DNA of 64,000 nucleotides from JAVBTR01 sp031556065 (GCA_031556065.1 JAVBTR010000023.1:58457-122456), one strand, 5' to 3'. Positions 32,346 through 45,750 are shown, counted from the stretch's first letter. A program made the numbers and translations. The notes: generated from the sequence alone by a model not told the origin.

Positions 32346-33116
32346 TTAAGCTTTGTTTTTTTCATAAATCAGGCGCAGGCCCTTTAATGTGAGTAGCCCA
32401 TCTAGGGTGTTGATGGCCTTGCTTTCGTCGGATATAAGCACCGCCAGACCACCGGTTGCCACCACATGGATTTTATCGTTGCCCATTTCCTGCTTGATTT
32501 TTTTAATAATGTAGTTCACCTGGCCAATGTAGCCGTAAATCAGCCCCGCCTGCATATTGGAAACTGTGGTTTTTCCAATAATGGATTGGGGGCGGTTTAG
32601 TTCAAACCGGGGCAGCTTGGCGGTGCCAGACACCAACGCTTCGCTGGCCAATTTAAGGCCCGGGCAAATGCAGCCGCCTAAGAAAGAGCCTTTTTCGTCC
32701 ACTACACCAAAGGTGGTGGCAGTGCCAAAGTCGATATAAATCACAGGCCCGCCGTAGATTTCATAAGCGCCCACTGCGTTGGCAATCCGGTCCGTACCCA
32801 GCTCTCTAGGGTTATCGTACTTAATATTGATGCCTGTTTTGATCCCAGGAGCTACCCACAAAGGGGTCTTATTAAAATAGGTCTGGCACATATGCTCAAT
32901 GGTGAAATTGATAGTCGGAACCACGGACGAGATGGCAATACCCTCCACATCGCTGGTTTTGATTCCCGCATGGTTAAACAGGTTTACCAAAATAATGCCG
33001 TATTCATCGGACATATAGGTGAGGTTGGTGGAAATACGCCAATATTTCACCATGGTTGCGCCGTTGAAAAGTGCGGTTTTGATATTGCTGTTGCCAATAT
33101 CCATCGTTAGTATCAT
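32346..33116 (-). CDS. coaX: Type III pantothenate kinase
   Basis: CoaX phosphorylates pantothenate, the first step of coenzyme A synthesis. The 256-residue protein shows the ASKHA-fold motifs MDIGNSNIKTAL at the start, GTDRIANAVGA near 108, and IDFGTATTF near 128. Length is normal. It overlaps the end of the upstream transporter gene by 4 bases (ATGA), supporting coupling of pantothenate uptake to its phosphorylation. Confidence 0.95.
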   Translation of the reverse strand: MILTMDIGNSNIKTALFNGATMVKYWRISTNLTYMSDEYGIILVNLFNHAGIKTSDVEGIAISSVVPTINFTIEHMCQTYFNKTPLWVAPGIKTGINIKYDNPRELGTDRIANAVGAYEIYGGPVIYIDFGTATTFGVVDEKGSFLGGCICPGLKLASEALVSGTAKLPRFELNRPQSIIGKTTVSNMQAGLIYGYIGQVNYIIKKIKQEMGNDKIHVVATGGLAVLISDESKAINTLDGLLTLKGLRLIYEKNKA

Positions 33117-33706
33117 GAATGGGTTGCCCCCTTTTTATACAGCTTTTGTAAGGCAAATACAATGGGAGAGGTAATGATGGCGGCTACCACTGCTTCCAAT
33201 ATACCGGCACCGCCGGCGATGGCTAAAACTGTCCCGATAATGGCCGGGGCATCTAAGCCCAACACCATATAGAAAAGCACCATCAAGCCCAGATAAAATA
33301 CTGTATTGGTAAGGCTGCCCCCAATGGCTGCCAAAGCGATTCCCCAACGGTCCCCTGTTTTAATTCGGGAGCAAAGCTTATAAATAAGGTGCGCCACCAG
33401 CGGCAATAAAAGCCTGGGAAGTAAGCACATAACGAATAAAAGCGGGATAGAGCCGCTTAAAATAGGCGCCACCAGCGCCGTTGTAGCAGTAAAAGCCTTA
33501 TATAGGCTTACCAAACCAAAGCAGGCGCCTAGAAAAAGGCCGGAATGAATACCTAATACCAGCGTCCCAACAATAACGGGGATGCATAGGGTGGTCACAT
33601 TGATGACACCCAGAGGGATCAGCCCAAGAGGGGTAAAGCCTAGAAGCACGATTAGCGCAGCCATCAGCGCAGTGATCACCATGTTTTGAAGTTGTTTGCT
33701 GTTCAT
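33113..33706 (-). CDS. ECF transporter substrate-binding (S) component, probably pantothenate-specific
   Basis: This is a 197-residue membrane protein with about five to six helices. Start 33706 follows GGAGG; the 14 extra codons upstream were rejected. S components of energy-coupling-factor transporters have this size and pair with shared EcfA/EcfT modules, which are not in the window. Overlap with coaX makes pantothenate the likely substrate (PanT), an inference from context. A conserved-looking tail (SPIVFALQKLYKKG) is typical of the group. Confidence 0.78.
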   Translation of the reverse strand: MNSKQLQNMVITALMAALIVLLGFTPLGLIPLGVINVTTLCIPVIVGTLVLGIHSGLFLGACFGLVSLYKAFTATTALVAPILSGSIPLLFVMCLLPRLLLPLVAHLIYKLCSRIKTGDRWGIALAAIGGSLTNTVFYLGLMVLFYMVLGLDAPAIIGTVLAIAGGAGILEAVVAAIITSPIVFALQKLYKKGATHS

Positions 33707-33774
33707 AAGAAAGCCTCCGTTCAAGTTCAATTTGATACCTGACGTCATTTTAGTATACCCAGCCTTTGTTCGAT

Positions 33775-33788
33775 TCTTTATATAAAGA
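33775..33788. promoter_or_regulatory. 14-bp perfect palindrome upstream of panT-like gene
   Basis: TCTTTATATAAAGA is self-complementary. It sits about 70 bp before the panT-like start, near a TATACT sequence that may be the -10 box. A repressor-operator role is inferred from symmetry only. Confidence 0.4.
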
Positions 33789-33795
33789 TATCGAC

Positions 33796-33835
33796 AATAA
33801 AACGGCTTCCAATCATTATAAATTAGAAGCCGTTT
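33796..33835 (-). terminator. Terminator of CD1247-like gene (efp operon end)
   Basis: AAACGGCTTC (33800-33809) pairs with GAAGCCGTTT (33826-33835). On the minus strand TTTTATT follows. Confidence 0.82.
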
Positions 33836-33846
33836 AAAGTAAAGTT

Positions 33847-34311
33847 TTACTCTTGTTCTCCCTGTTCCTCTTGGCCGTTTTCTTCCACTTCGGGGAAAAC
33901 GGGCTTGCCGCAGGCTGGGCAGGGGGTGTCTTCGTCGAATTCGATTTCAGACACATAGAAGCTTAGCTCCTTGCCGCAGTGGGGGCAATTGTAGGTGATG
34001 AGCTCGTCCTCGTCAAAATCGTCGTCCTCATCCTCGTTTTCATCTTCGCAGCCATCACAGCCGTCGCAATCTCCATCGCAGGCTTCATCGCCGAAAAGCA
34101 CATCTTCCAGATCAGCCAGATCGTCGTCAATGGATTCCACGTACTCGTTCAATTCCTCCTGGGCATCAGCAACCAACGTGACAGCCTGGGAGATTTCGTC
34201 CAGTGCGGAGATAATTTCAAGCAAGAGCTTATGGGTGTTCTTTTCCTTATCCAGATTCATGCCTTCAGCTAAACCTTTTAAATAGGCTACCCGATCTGTT
34301 ACGTTATTCAT
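33847..34311 (-). CDS. CD1247-type protein with acidic linker and C-terminal zinc ribbon
   Basis: This is a 154-residue protein of unknown function. The N-terminal part (about 1-50, RVAYLKGLAEGMNLDKEKNTHKL) matches the CD1247 N-terminal domain found across Clostridia. A strongly acidic middle (about 60-105, many D/E plus C-D-G-D-C-D-G-C-D-G-C repeats) leads to a zinc-ribbon-like segment with CPHCGKEL and CPACGKP. It follows efp by 15 nt with AAAGGAG upstream, a common placement, hinting at a translation-related role. Confidence 0.8.
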   Translation of the reverse strand: MNNVTDRVAYLKGLAEGMNLDKEKNTHKLLLEIISALDEISQAVTLVADAQEELNEYVESIDDDLADLEDVLFGDEACDGDCDGCDGCEDENEDEDDDFDEDELITYNCPHCGKELSFYVSEIEFDEDTPCPACGKPVFPEVEENGQEEQGEQE

Positions 34312-34326
34312 GGGTTCTCCTTTCGC

Positions 34327-34884
34327 TTAGGCGCGCTCCATATATTCGCCGCTGCGGGTATCCACACGGATTTTATCGCCAATGTTGATGAACAGTGGCA
34401 CCTGCAGGGTGAAGCCAGTTTCCAAGGTAGCGGGCTTGTAGGTGTTGGAGGCGGTATCGCCTTTGAAGCCGGGTTCGGTGTCGGTGATCTCCAGTACTAC
34501 AAAGTTGGGGGCTTCTACGGAGAAAGCGCTGCCCTTAAAGAAACGCACGGTTACTGTGGTGTTCTCTTTAACAAAAGGAATGGCATCTTCTACCTGATCT
34601 TTGTTCAGCGGCATTTGCTCGTAGTTTTCGGGGTTCATGAAGTAGTAAAGATCCCCGTCGGAATAGAGGTATTCCATTTCCTGGGTTTCGATAATGGCCT
34701 TGGGCATTTTATCGGTGGGGTTGAAGGTGCGTTCCACCACAGCGCCGTTCATTACGTTTTTAATCTTGGTGCGTACGAAGGCAGCGCCCTTGCCGGGTTT
34801 AACGTGCTGGAAATCCACGATGTTCCACACGCCGCCGTCCCATTCGATGGTAATCCCTTTTCTGAAATCGCCTGCTGTAATCAT
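34327..34884 (-). CDS. efp: Elongation factor P
   Basis: EF-P relieves ribosome stalling at polyproline. The 185-residue protein has the three-domain layout, with the modifiable loop KPGKGAAF placing K32 at the tip, and the C-terminal signature GDKIRVDTRSGEYMERA. The modifying enzyme is not in the window. The pepP-efp order is classical for Firmicutes; GGAGG precedes the start. Confidence 0.97.
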   Translation of the reverse strand: MITAGDFRKGITIEWDGGVWNIVDFQHVKPGKGAAFVRTKIKNVMNGAVVERTFNPTDKMPKAIIETQEMEYLYSDGDLYYFMNPENYEQMPLNKDQVEDAIPFVKENTTVTVRFFKGSAFSVEAPNFVVLEITDTEPGFKGDTASNTYKPATLETGFTLQVPLFINIGDKIRVDTRSGEYMERA

Positions 34885-34906
34885 TTGTCATTCCTCCAAA
34901 TTTAAA

Positions 34907-35974
34907 TTATAGAATAATAAGCTCTCTGGGGGCATAGGTTAAAGCCTCGTTGCCGCTTTCCCTGACCACACAGGTGTTTTCAATACGCACCCCGCCGACG
35001 CCGGGCAGATAAATGCCGGGCTCCACAGTAAGCACATGGCCACTCTTCACAGTTTCGTGGCAAGATACGGAGAGCCGGGGGTTTTCGTGAATATCAATCC
35101 CTAGTGAATGGCCTAAGCCGTGGCCGAAACGGCCGGCGTAACCCATGCTATCGATGTAGTCCCGGGCCACTGCGTCCACCGCATCTGTCATGCTGTCTTT
35201 CTTAAGGGCCCTTTCAGACATGGCCTGGGCATCGTAAACCACTTGATACACCTTGCGCATGTCTTCGCTGGGTTCACCAAGGGCCACAGTACGGGTCATA
35301 TCTGCACAATAGCCATGGTACTTGGCACCATAATCCATGGTGATCATATCGCCCTTTTGCACACGGTAATCCCCAGGCACAGCATGGGGCAAAGAGCCAT
35401 TGGCACCGGCGGCGATGATGGTCGAGAACGCCAGGCTGTCCGCCCCGTGGGAGAGCATCCAGCTTTCAAGGGCTAGAGCGATTTCTTTCTCGGTCATGCC
35501 CTCTTTGATCACGGTAATGATGTAGCTAAACGCATCGGATGTAATGGCACATGCCTTTTTAATGCATGCCAGCTCATCTTCATCCTTGATTTCCCGAAGC
35601 TTTTCAAACTTATTGCCTACAGCTTCAAAAGAGCAAAATGGCAGAGCGTTTTGCAGCAAGCCAAAATCCTTCACGGTGACAAAATCGTCCTCGTAATAGA
35701 CTTTGGTGATTCCCATAGGGGAGAGAAGGTTAGCCAGACATTTATTATGCGTCAGATCCTTGCTTGTCATGTGGCAAGCGTAATCGGGCGCCTGATTGCC
35801 AGCCTGTTCAGTATAACGAAAATCCGTAATGATCGCGCTTAAACCATGGGCGATTACAATTAAGCCTTCACCGGTATAGCCGGATAAATAGAACATATTG
35901 CTGGGGTTGTGAACCACCACAGCCTCATGGATGGCTAATTGCGTTTTTTCGATGAGGTTTTGCTGTCTGCCCAT
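34907..35974 (-). CDS. pepP: Xaa-Pro aminopeptidase / M24-family dipeptidase
   Basis: These cytoplasmic metallopeptidases remove the residue before proline. ATG 35974 is chosen (AAGGTGG upstream; the TTG just before is less likely). The 355-residue protein has a creatinase-like N-terminal domain (about 10-125) and the pita-bread domain. Metal ligands lie in MDYGAKYHGYCADMTRT near 217-233, GHGLGHSLGI near 285, and VEPGIYLPGVGGVRIENT near 320-337. It is first in the pepP-efp-CD1247 operon. Confidence 0.95.
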   Translation of the reverse strand: MGRQQNLIEKTQLAIHEAVVVHNPSNMFYLSGYTGEGLIVIAHGLSAIITDFRYTEQAGNQAPDYACHMTSKDLTHNKCLANLLSPMGITKVYYEDDFVTVKDFGLLQNALPFCSFEAVGNKFEKLREIKDEDELACIKKACAITSDAFSYIITVIKEGMTEKEIALALESWMLSHGADSLAFSTIIAAGANGSLPHAVPGDYRVQKGDMITMDYGAKYHGYCADMTRTVALGEPSEDMRKVYQVVYDAQAMSERALKKDSMTDAVDAVARDYIDSMGYAGRFGHGLGHSLGIDIHENPRLSVSCHETVKSGHVLTVEPGIYLPGVGGVRIENTCVVRESGNEALTYAPRELIIL

Positions 35975-36008
35975 CAAAAAGCCACCTTTCTTTTAAAATC
36001 CACCAACC

Positions 36009-36037
36009 ATTGTAACATAGATGATGAATAATTTCCA
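36009..36037 (-). promoter_or_regulatory. Likely promoter of pepP-efp operon
   Basis: On the minus strand TGGAAA (36032-36037), a 17-bp spacer and TACAAT (36009-36014). Confidence 0.55.
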
Positions 36038-36086
36038 TCTTTTTTTGCGTCATATAGGGTTCAACACAGGTTTTCTTTCACAAAGC

Positions 36087-36128
36087 GCGAAAACCCTTTT
36101 CTTTTTTCGAAAAGAAAAGGGTTTTCGC
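36087..36128 (-). terminator. 19-bp perfect stem-loop after rpoC
   Basis: The 19-nt arm at 36087-36105 pairs perfectly with 36110-36128 around a 4-base loop. On the minus strand the inner pairs of the stem end in TTTTC, so it can act as the rpoBC terminator even though no long U-run follows. Confidence 0.7.
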
Positions 36129-36139
36129 ATAAACATAAC

Positions 36140-39703
<3,564 letters not shown>

Positions 39704-39750
39704 AAGGGTCCACACTCCCTTCAATCGCTAGGGTTACCGTGATGCGAGCA

Positions 39751-42700
39751 TCACAGGTCGTCATCGTCAAAATCCAGTTCCAAAACATCTTCTACGTTGA
39801 AATCTTCCAGATCTTCATCCATAGAGAAATCTTCGTCAGAAGCGGTGGAATCCTGTGCCACGTCCGTATCCTGTTCATCTCTGTCAAGGGTGCGGGGAGT
39901 GGGCAGATCAACCGGCTCGATATCGTCATCATCCAATTCGCGGATAATGATTTCCTGCTTGTCTTCGGACAATACCTTGATATCCAGCGCCAGGGACTGA
40001 AGTTCCTTAATGAGCACTTTAAAGGATTCTGGCACGCCGGGAGCGGGGATATTGTTGCCTTTTACGATGGCTTCATAGGTCTTAACGCGGCCTACAACGT
40101 CGTCAGACTTGACGGTGAGGATTTCTTGCAGGGTATTGGCAGCACCGTAAGCTTCCAGGGCCCACACTTCCATTTCACCGAAGCGCTGGCCGCCGAATTG
40201 GGCTTTACCACCCAAGGGCTGCTGGGTTACCAGGGAGTAGGGACCTGTGGAGCGGGCATGCATCTTATCGTCCACCAAGTGGTGTAGCTTTAAGAAGTAC
40301 ATAATGCCCACGGTAACAGGGTTTTCGAAGGCCTCACCAGTACGGCCATCGAAGAGGATGGTTTTGCCATCGCCGCTGCGGCCAGCCAGTTTTAAGGTTT
40401 CTTCGATATCCAATTCATTGGCGCCATCGAATACGGGGGTGGCGATGTGCCAGCCCAAAGTCTTGGCAGCCATGCCCAAGTGCACTTCCAGTACCTGACC
40501 GATGTTCATACGGCTGGGAACGCCCAAGGGGTTTAAAACGATCTGAAGGGGAGTGCCATCGGGCATGAAGGGCATGTCTTCTTCGCGAAGAATACGGCTT
40601 ACTACACCCTTGTTGCCATGGCGGCCTGCCATCTTATCCCCAACGGAAATCTTACGCTTTTGCGCGATATACACGCGAACCATTTGGTTAACGCCGGGAG
40701 AAAGCTCGTCTTTGTTTTCCCTTGTAAAGGTTTTCACATCCACTACGATGCCGCCTTCGCCATGGGGCACTTTGAGGCTGGTATCGCGGACTTCACGGGC
40801 TTTTTCACCGAAGATGGCCCGCAGGAGGCGTTCTTCAGCGGTGAGCTCAGTTTCGCCCTTAGGTGTTACTTTGCCTACCAAAATATCTCCGGAGCGGACT
40901 TCCGCGCCAATGCGGATGACGCCGAATTCGTCTAAATCTTTAACAGCGTCTTCACCCACGTTGGGAATATCCCGGGTGATTTCTTCCGGCCCAAGCTTGG
41001 TTTCACGGGCTTCGGATTCAAACTCTTCGATGTGGATGGAAGTATAAACATCTTCCTTAACCAGCTTTTCGGAAATCAGCACAGCGTCTTCGTAGTTATA
41101 GCCTTCCCAAGTCATAAAGCCGATTAAGACGTTGCGGCCAAGGCCAATTTCACCCTTTTCGGTGGAAGGGCCGTCTGCTAACAGCTGGCCTTTTTCGACC
41201 ATTTCACCAGTAGCCACAACAGGGCGCTGGTTAATGCCGGTGCCCTGGTTGGAACGGGCAAACTTGGTTAAGCGGTCGCGGTGCTTTTCGCCCAGATCGT
41301 CCTTAATAACGATTTCATCGGCGGACACTTTGTCCACCACGCCAGCTTGCTTGCTTAGGATCACCACGCCGGAGTCATGAGCGGCTTTGTATTCCATACC
41401 GGTACCCACGATGGGGGCCTCGGGAACCAGAAGCGGCACGGCCTGGCGCTGCATGTTGGAACCCATCAGCGCACGGGTGGCGTCGTCATTTTCGAGGAAG
41501 GGAACCATGGCCGTGGCCACAGAAACCACTTGGCGGGGGCTGACGTCGATATAGTCCACCTGGGAAAGGGGCACTTCGATGATTTCTGCCTTATCACGGA
41601 CGGTGACCCGTTCGTTAACGAAGGAGCCATCCGCTTCCAAAGGCTCGTTGGCCTGGGCGACTTTATAAAAATCTTCCTCGTCGGCCGTCATGTAGATGAT
41701 TTCGTTGGTCACCTTGTTGGTGGTTTTATCTACCTTGCGGTAAGGGGCTTCAATGAAGCCATATTCGTTGATCCGGGCATAAGTGGCCAGGGAGCCGATC
41801 AAGCCGATGTTGGGACCTTCAGGGGTCTCAATGGGGCAGATGCGGGCATAGTGGCTGTAATGCACGTCGCGGACCTCGAAGGAAGCGCGGTCGCGATTCA
41901 AACCGCCAGGGCCCAAGGCCGACAAGCGGCGCTTGTGGGTCAGTTCCGCCAAGGGGTTGGGCTGATCCATGAACTGGGATAGCTGAGAGGAGCCGAAGAA
42001 TTCTTTGATAGCAGCGGATACGGGGCGGATGTTGATCAGATCCCCGGGGCGCATATCGGAAGAATCTTGAATGGCCATGCGCTCGCGCACCACGCGTTCC
42101 AAGCGGGAAAGGCCAATACGGATTTGGTTTTGAAGCAGTTCACCTACGCTGCGCAGACGGCGGTTGCCCAGGTGGTCGATATCGTCGGTGAAGCCAATAG
42201 CGTAGGGAAGGCCAAGGAGGTAGGAAACGGAAGCCACTACGTCGTCGGTGAGAATGTGCTTAGGCACTAAGCTTGAGACGTTTTGACGGATGGTGTCCTT
42301 TAAGTTCACTTCGTCCACAGAATCCAGAATCTGCCTCAGTGTGGGCAGGTGAACCATTTCCAGAATACCCGCTTCCTTGGGATCGAAGGGCAGATAGCAG
42401 GCGGCATCTACAAAGTTGTTGCCGATGATCTTGTGCAGGCGGCCCTGAATATCGATGGTAACGGTATTCACACCCGCATTTTGAATCTGGCGAGCCAGCT
42501 CCAAGCCGATGGTATCGCCCTTTTTGGCCAGCAATTCGCCAGTTTGCGGATCGATGACGTTTTGTGCTACCAGCTGGCCATTTAAACGGGTGGCCAGGGA
42601 AAGCTTTTTATTGAACTTATAACGGCCCACGCGCATTAAGTCGTAGCGCTTGGGATCGAAGAACAAAGAGTTTAAAAGGTTCCGGCCAGAATCTGCAGAA

Positions 42701-43440
42701 GGCGGCTCGCCGGGTTTCTGGCGCTTGTAGATTTCGATCAGGCCCTCATCCTGGGATTTGGCGTTGTCGCCCTTTTGGATGGTGGACATAAGCCGTTCGT
42801 CTTCGCCAAACAAATCGATGATCTCCGCGTCGGTACCAAAGCCAAGGGCACGCAAAATAACCGTGATGGGCAGTTTGCGCGCACGGTCGATACGGACCCA
42901 GAGCACATCGTTGGAGTCGGTTTCATACTCCAGCCACGCGCCGCGGTTGGGGATAATGGTGGCGGAATAAAGCCGTTTGCCGGCTTTGTCGATGGTTTCG
43001 CCATAGTATACACCGGGGGAGCGAACCAACTGGCTAACGATAACACGCTCGGCACCATTAATAATGAAGGTGCCATGCTCCGTCATCAGCGGGAAATCCC
43101 CCATGAAGACATCGGATTCTTTGATCTCGCCCGTCTCGCGGTTCTTAAGGCGAGCAAACACCTTAAGCGGAGCGGCGTATGTCATATCCCGCTCTTTGCA
43201 ACGCTCAACAGAGTTCTTGGGCGTTTCGTCCAAGGAGTAGTCAACAAACTCCAACACCAAGTTCTCATTGAAGTCGGTAATCGGAGAAACATCGGCCAAC
43301 ACCTCGCGCAGGTCCTCCTCCAGAAAGCGGCGGTAGGAGTTCTTCTGCACCTCGATCAGGTCCGGCATATCCTGGACCTCGGGGATGCGTGAAAAGCTCA
43401 TGCGCTTGCGCAGCTTTCCCATTTGAACCTCATGCACCAT
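39751..43440 (-). CDS. rpoB: RNA polymerase beta subunit
   Basis: This is the beta subunit of RNA polymerase, 1229 residues from ATG 43440 (VHEVQMGKLRKRMSFSRI, as in other Firmicutes; AAGGGGTG upstream). The rifampicin region near residue 485 reads SQLSQFMDQPNPLAELTHKRR followed by LSALGPGG in one run. The residues matching E. coli D516, H526 and S531 are kept, so no resistance substitution is seen. The C-terminal tail is long and acidic (about 60 residues ending DFDDDDL). It is followed by rpoC after 47 nt. Confidence 0.98.
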   Translation of the reverse strand: MVHEVQMGKLRKRMSFSRIPEVQDMPDLIEVQKNSYRRFLEEDLREVLADVSPITDFNENLVLEFVDYSLDETPKNSVERCKERDMTYAAPLKVFARLKNRETGEIKESDVFMGDFPLMTEHGTFIINGAERVIVSQLVRSPGVYYGETIDKAGKRLYSATIIPNRGAWLEYETDSNDVLWVRIDRARKLPITVILRALGFGTDAEIIDLFGEDERLMSTIQKGDNAKSQDEGLIEIYKRQKPGEPPSADSGRNLLNSLFFDPKRYDLMRVGRYKFNKKLSLATRLNGQLVAQNVIDPQTGELLAKKGDTIGLELARQIQNAGVNTVTIDIQGRLHKIIGNNFVDAACYLPFDPKEAGILEMVHLPTLRQILDSVDEVNLKDTIRQNVSSLVPKHILTDDVVASVSYLLGLPYAIGFTDDIDHLGNRRLRSVGELLQNQIRIGLSRLERVVRERMAIQDSSDMRPGDLINIRPVSAAIKEFFGSSQLSQFMDQPNPLAELTHKRRLSALGPGGLNRDRASFEVRDVHYSHYARICPIETPEGPNIGLIGSLATYARINEYGFIEAPYRKVDKTTNKVTNEIIYMTADEEDFYKVAQANEPLEADGSFVNERVTVRDKAEIIEVPLSQVDYIDVSPRQVVSVATAMVPFLENDDATRALMGSNMQRQAVPLLVPEAPIVGTGMEYKAAHDSGVVILSKQAGVVDKVSADEIVIKDDLGEKHRDRLTKFARSNQGTGINQRPVVATGEMVEKGQLLADGPSTEKGEIGLGRNVLIGFMTWEGYNYEDAVLISEKLVKEDVYTSIHIEEFESEARETKLGPEEITRDIPNVGEDAVKDLDEFGVIRIGAEVRSGDILVGKVTPKGETELTAEERLLRAIFGEKAREVRDTSLKVPHGEGGIVVDVKTFTRENKDELSPGVNQMVRVYIAQKRKISVGDKMAGRHGNKGVVSRILREEDMPFMPDGTPLQIVLNPLGVPSRMNIGQVLEVHLGMAAKTLGWHIATPVFDGANELDIEETLKLAGRSGDGKTILFDGRTGEAFENPVTVGIMYFLKLHHLVDDKMHARSTGPYSLVTQQPLGGKAQFGGQRFGEMEVWALEAYGAANTLQEILTVKSDDVVGRVKTYEAIVKGNNIPAPGVPESFKVLIKELQSLALDIKVLSEDKQEIIIRELDDDDIEPVDLPTPRTLDRDEQDTDVAQDSTASDEDFSMDEDLEDFNVEDVLELDFDDDDL

Positions 43441-43592
43441 AAAAGCCATCACCCCTTACGTTCTTGCGGCACCGTCAACCCTGCGGCCATGTTTTCATTT
43501 TACAGTTGCTTTTTGGGGGGACCCAGTGTACAATAAAAGCAGCTGATAAAGGTCACACTTCTCGCAGTTTAGCGATACTGATGCAATGTTAA

Positions 43593-43621
43593 AGTCTACC
43601 ACTATAAGTAAAGGATGTCAA
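43593..43621 (-). promoter_or_regulatory. Promoter of rpoBC
   Basis: On the minus strand TTGACA (43616-43621), a 17-bp spacer and TAGACT (43593-43598). This implies a leader of about 145 nt before rpoB. Apart from this promoter, the gap 43441-43749 has only weak GC-rich stem-loops and no gene. Confidence 0.78.
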
Positions 43622-43749
43622 GGCCTAAGGGCCCTTTTTGTGTGGAAAATTTATAAAGAATAATGCGAGCCCTTTGGGCAGGCTATGCGTTATCAAAGTG
43701 TATCCAGTTATTAATGTGCCTTAGGGAGGGTTTTCCCGCGCTTAATGTG

Positions 43750-45750
43750 TTAAAGCGTAATGTGGAAATCGAATGCTGCGTTTTCTTCGTACCATAGGCG
43801 GAAGTTCGTGTTCCAGCGGTTGTTGTACAGCACATACGCGATGCCGTCCTTAAGATGGCCGTAGGTGTCATCGGTATCATACAGGTGCAAGCCGCCTACA
43901 CTCAGCAGCGGCGCCTGCAGGGAAGTAACAGATGCGTTTTGGTAGGCTGCATGGGGTGAGCAATGCAATTTGCAGTTGCCGCCTTTGACCACATCATAAG
44001 GGTCGATGGGAGAAGAAAGCTTATATAGGCGCAGGTCATTAGGTGAAGTGAAACCAAGATTCATTGAAAAAGTAAGCATTTCGGGAATGCGGCTGGCATC
44101 CTTATCAAACCATTGCAAGGTGATATGGATGGCGTTTGAAAAGCGGTAGGTAACAACGGCTTGCCGGGGGGCTCCAAAGGCTTCGCTGGCATTTTTTGGC
44201 GCCCTTAAGAAAATCTGAAGGGTATGGTCTGTTTTAAGGGTTTTTGAAATTGTGTATAAAAATAAACAGTCTTTATAGGCAGGAGCGCTGTCCAAGCCGG
44301 GCTTGCCAAAGTCTGGGTAAGACCAGACAAAGGTGTCTTCCCGGCTTCTGTTATAGGTTTCATAGCACTGTTTCATGGTGCTGGCCGAAAAAACGCTGTA
44401 TTGGAACCGGCCCAGCCATATGTCTTGTTTTGCCACACCATTAACGGAATGAATTTCAAGGGCTCCGTCGTCCATAAGGGTAAAGGCGTAACCAGCCATA
44501 TCAAAACCCCGGCAGGTGGTTTCGCTGCCAAGCGTTTCAGGGGCGGTTGGGCGCAGGGCGCTGAGCTCTTTATTCAGCGACAAACGGAATGGATCGGGAA
44601 AGGCTTTTAACGCGGCGGTGACATATTCCCGCTGTTCCGCCCAGGAGGCTTCCAATGTGGAATAGGAAAGCCGGGGAAGGGTTTCCATGGCGAGGGCATC
44701 CTTTGCGATCACTTCCCCGGCGGGCAAGATATCTTCTTTGGTAATCGTGTCCTTTGCTCGCGCCTTTTTAAAGGAAGCTTTATCCCAATTGCGGTAATCG
44801 GAAAAATAACGCTTGGAATCCATGCCCCAGGTGTGCTCGCAAATAAGCAACAGGTTATCCATTAAAGCCTGGTAGCCGGGGGAATGCTCGGCGGCGGGAT
44901 CCGATTTGAGCCAGCTATCCCTGGCACGCAAAAGGGCCATATATGCGCCTACCTTATATGGGTCTGTTCCAGTGCCGTGAATCCAGGTATCGCCCAGCTC
45001 GCTTGTAATAACGGGAAAGCTCTCCCGAGATTTGACGGCTTCCCTGGCAAAATCGTCCAGCGTGCCGGATACCACTTCGGCGCCGGGGTATTTGGTTTTG
45101 AGCCGCGCCATTTCGCTTAATACCCGCTGGGGAGTGGGGGGCCCCATGTTATCGGCAGTATGGGCGAATTCCAAGGCGCAATTCCCGCAAACATCCGCTT
45201 TACCATAAGCACCGGCGTAGTGCAGAAGAATTTCATCCTCCCCATAACGAAGACGTGAAATAGGAGGCAGCTGGGGCAGCTTGGAAGATTCGTTGACGCC
45301 AATGTGCAGGTATTGAATGCCTGCTTGTTTTAGTAGGGGTACCATCGCGTGGGTATGGCAAGGGACATCGGTCATTTTCCCAGCCATGGTGTTTTTTGAA
45401 AAACGCTTGTCCAGCGCCTTGGAATAGCCTAAGCTGTAATTAAAGAGCCGGGGGTCCATCAGCTCGGTATGGGTGGTCAGCGCCATGGCGTGCCAGGCGA
45501 TGTCGCCCTTTTCGATGGCTTCGATCAGATCGGTAGGGTTGGCAGCATTGCGAAGATGATAGTCGATCAAAAAGGACCCAACCGTCCAAACAAAATTCTT
45601 TTCGCCCTTTTGATTGCATTGCTTTGCGGTTTCAATGGCGGCGGGGATAAACTGATTCACGTACTGGTTTAGAACGTTTTTTGAAAAATCTGTGAAGCCA
45701 ATATCCAGATGGGTTTTGTGCACCACAATCACTTTTTTGATCTGTTCCAT
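43750..45750 (-). CDS. DUF5054 / GH38-like glycosidase
   Basis: This 666-residue cytoplasmic protein begins KKVIVVHKTHLDIGFTDF. The H-x-H/D style metal motif (THLDIGFT) near residue 13 is the start of alpha-mannosidase-type GH38 catalytic domains, and DUF5054 proteins carry this fold. Further conserved-looking stretches are WHAMALTTHTEL near 87-98, TSELGDTWIHGTG near 255, and ICEHTWGMDSKRYF near 303-316. It has no signal peptide, so its substrate would be imported. It is divergent from the Opp-type transporter operon, suggesting a matched import and degradation pair. The exact activity is unknown. Confidence 0.75.
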   Translation of the reverse strand: MEQIKKVIVVHKTHLDIGFTDFSKNVLNQYVNQFIPAAIETAKQCNQKGEKNFVWTVGSFLIDYHLRNAANPTDLIEAIEKGDIAWHAMALTTHTELMDPRLFNYSLGYSKALDKRFSKNTMAGKMTDVPCHTHAMVPLLKQAGIQYLHIGVNESSKLPQLPPISRLRYGEDEILLHYAGAYGKADVCGNCALEFAHTADNMGPPTPQRVLSEMARLKTKYPGAEVVSGTLDDFAREAVKSRESFPVITSELGDTWIHGTGTDPYKVGAYMALLRARDSWLKSDPAAEHSPGYQALMDNLLLICEHTWGMDSKRYFSDYRNWDKASFKKARAKDTITKEDILPAGEVIAKDALAMETLPRLSYSTLEASWAEQREYVTAALKAFPDPFRLSLNKELSALRPTAPETLGSETTCRGFDMAGYAFTLMDDGALEIHSVNGVAKQDIWLGRFQYSVFSASTMKQCYETYNRSREDTFVWSYPDFGKPGLDSAPAYKDCLFLYTISKTLKTDHTLQIFLRAPKNASEAFGAPRQAVVTYRFSNAIHITLQWFDKDASRIPEMLTFSMNLGFTSPNDLRLYKLSSPIDPYDVVKGGNCKLHCSPHAAYQNASVTSLQAPLLSVGGLHLYDTDDTYGHLKDGIAYVLYNNRWNTNFRLWYEENAAFDFHITL

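Noticed and set aside
43441..43600. L10-type leader before rpoB
   Set aside because: rplJL is absent here and no recognisable L10 kink-turn structure was found.
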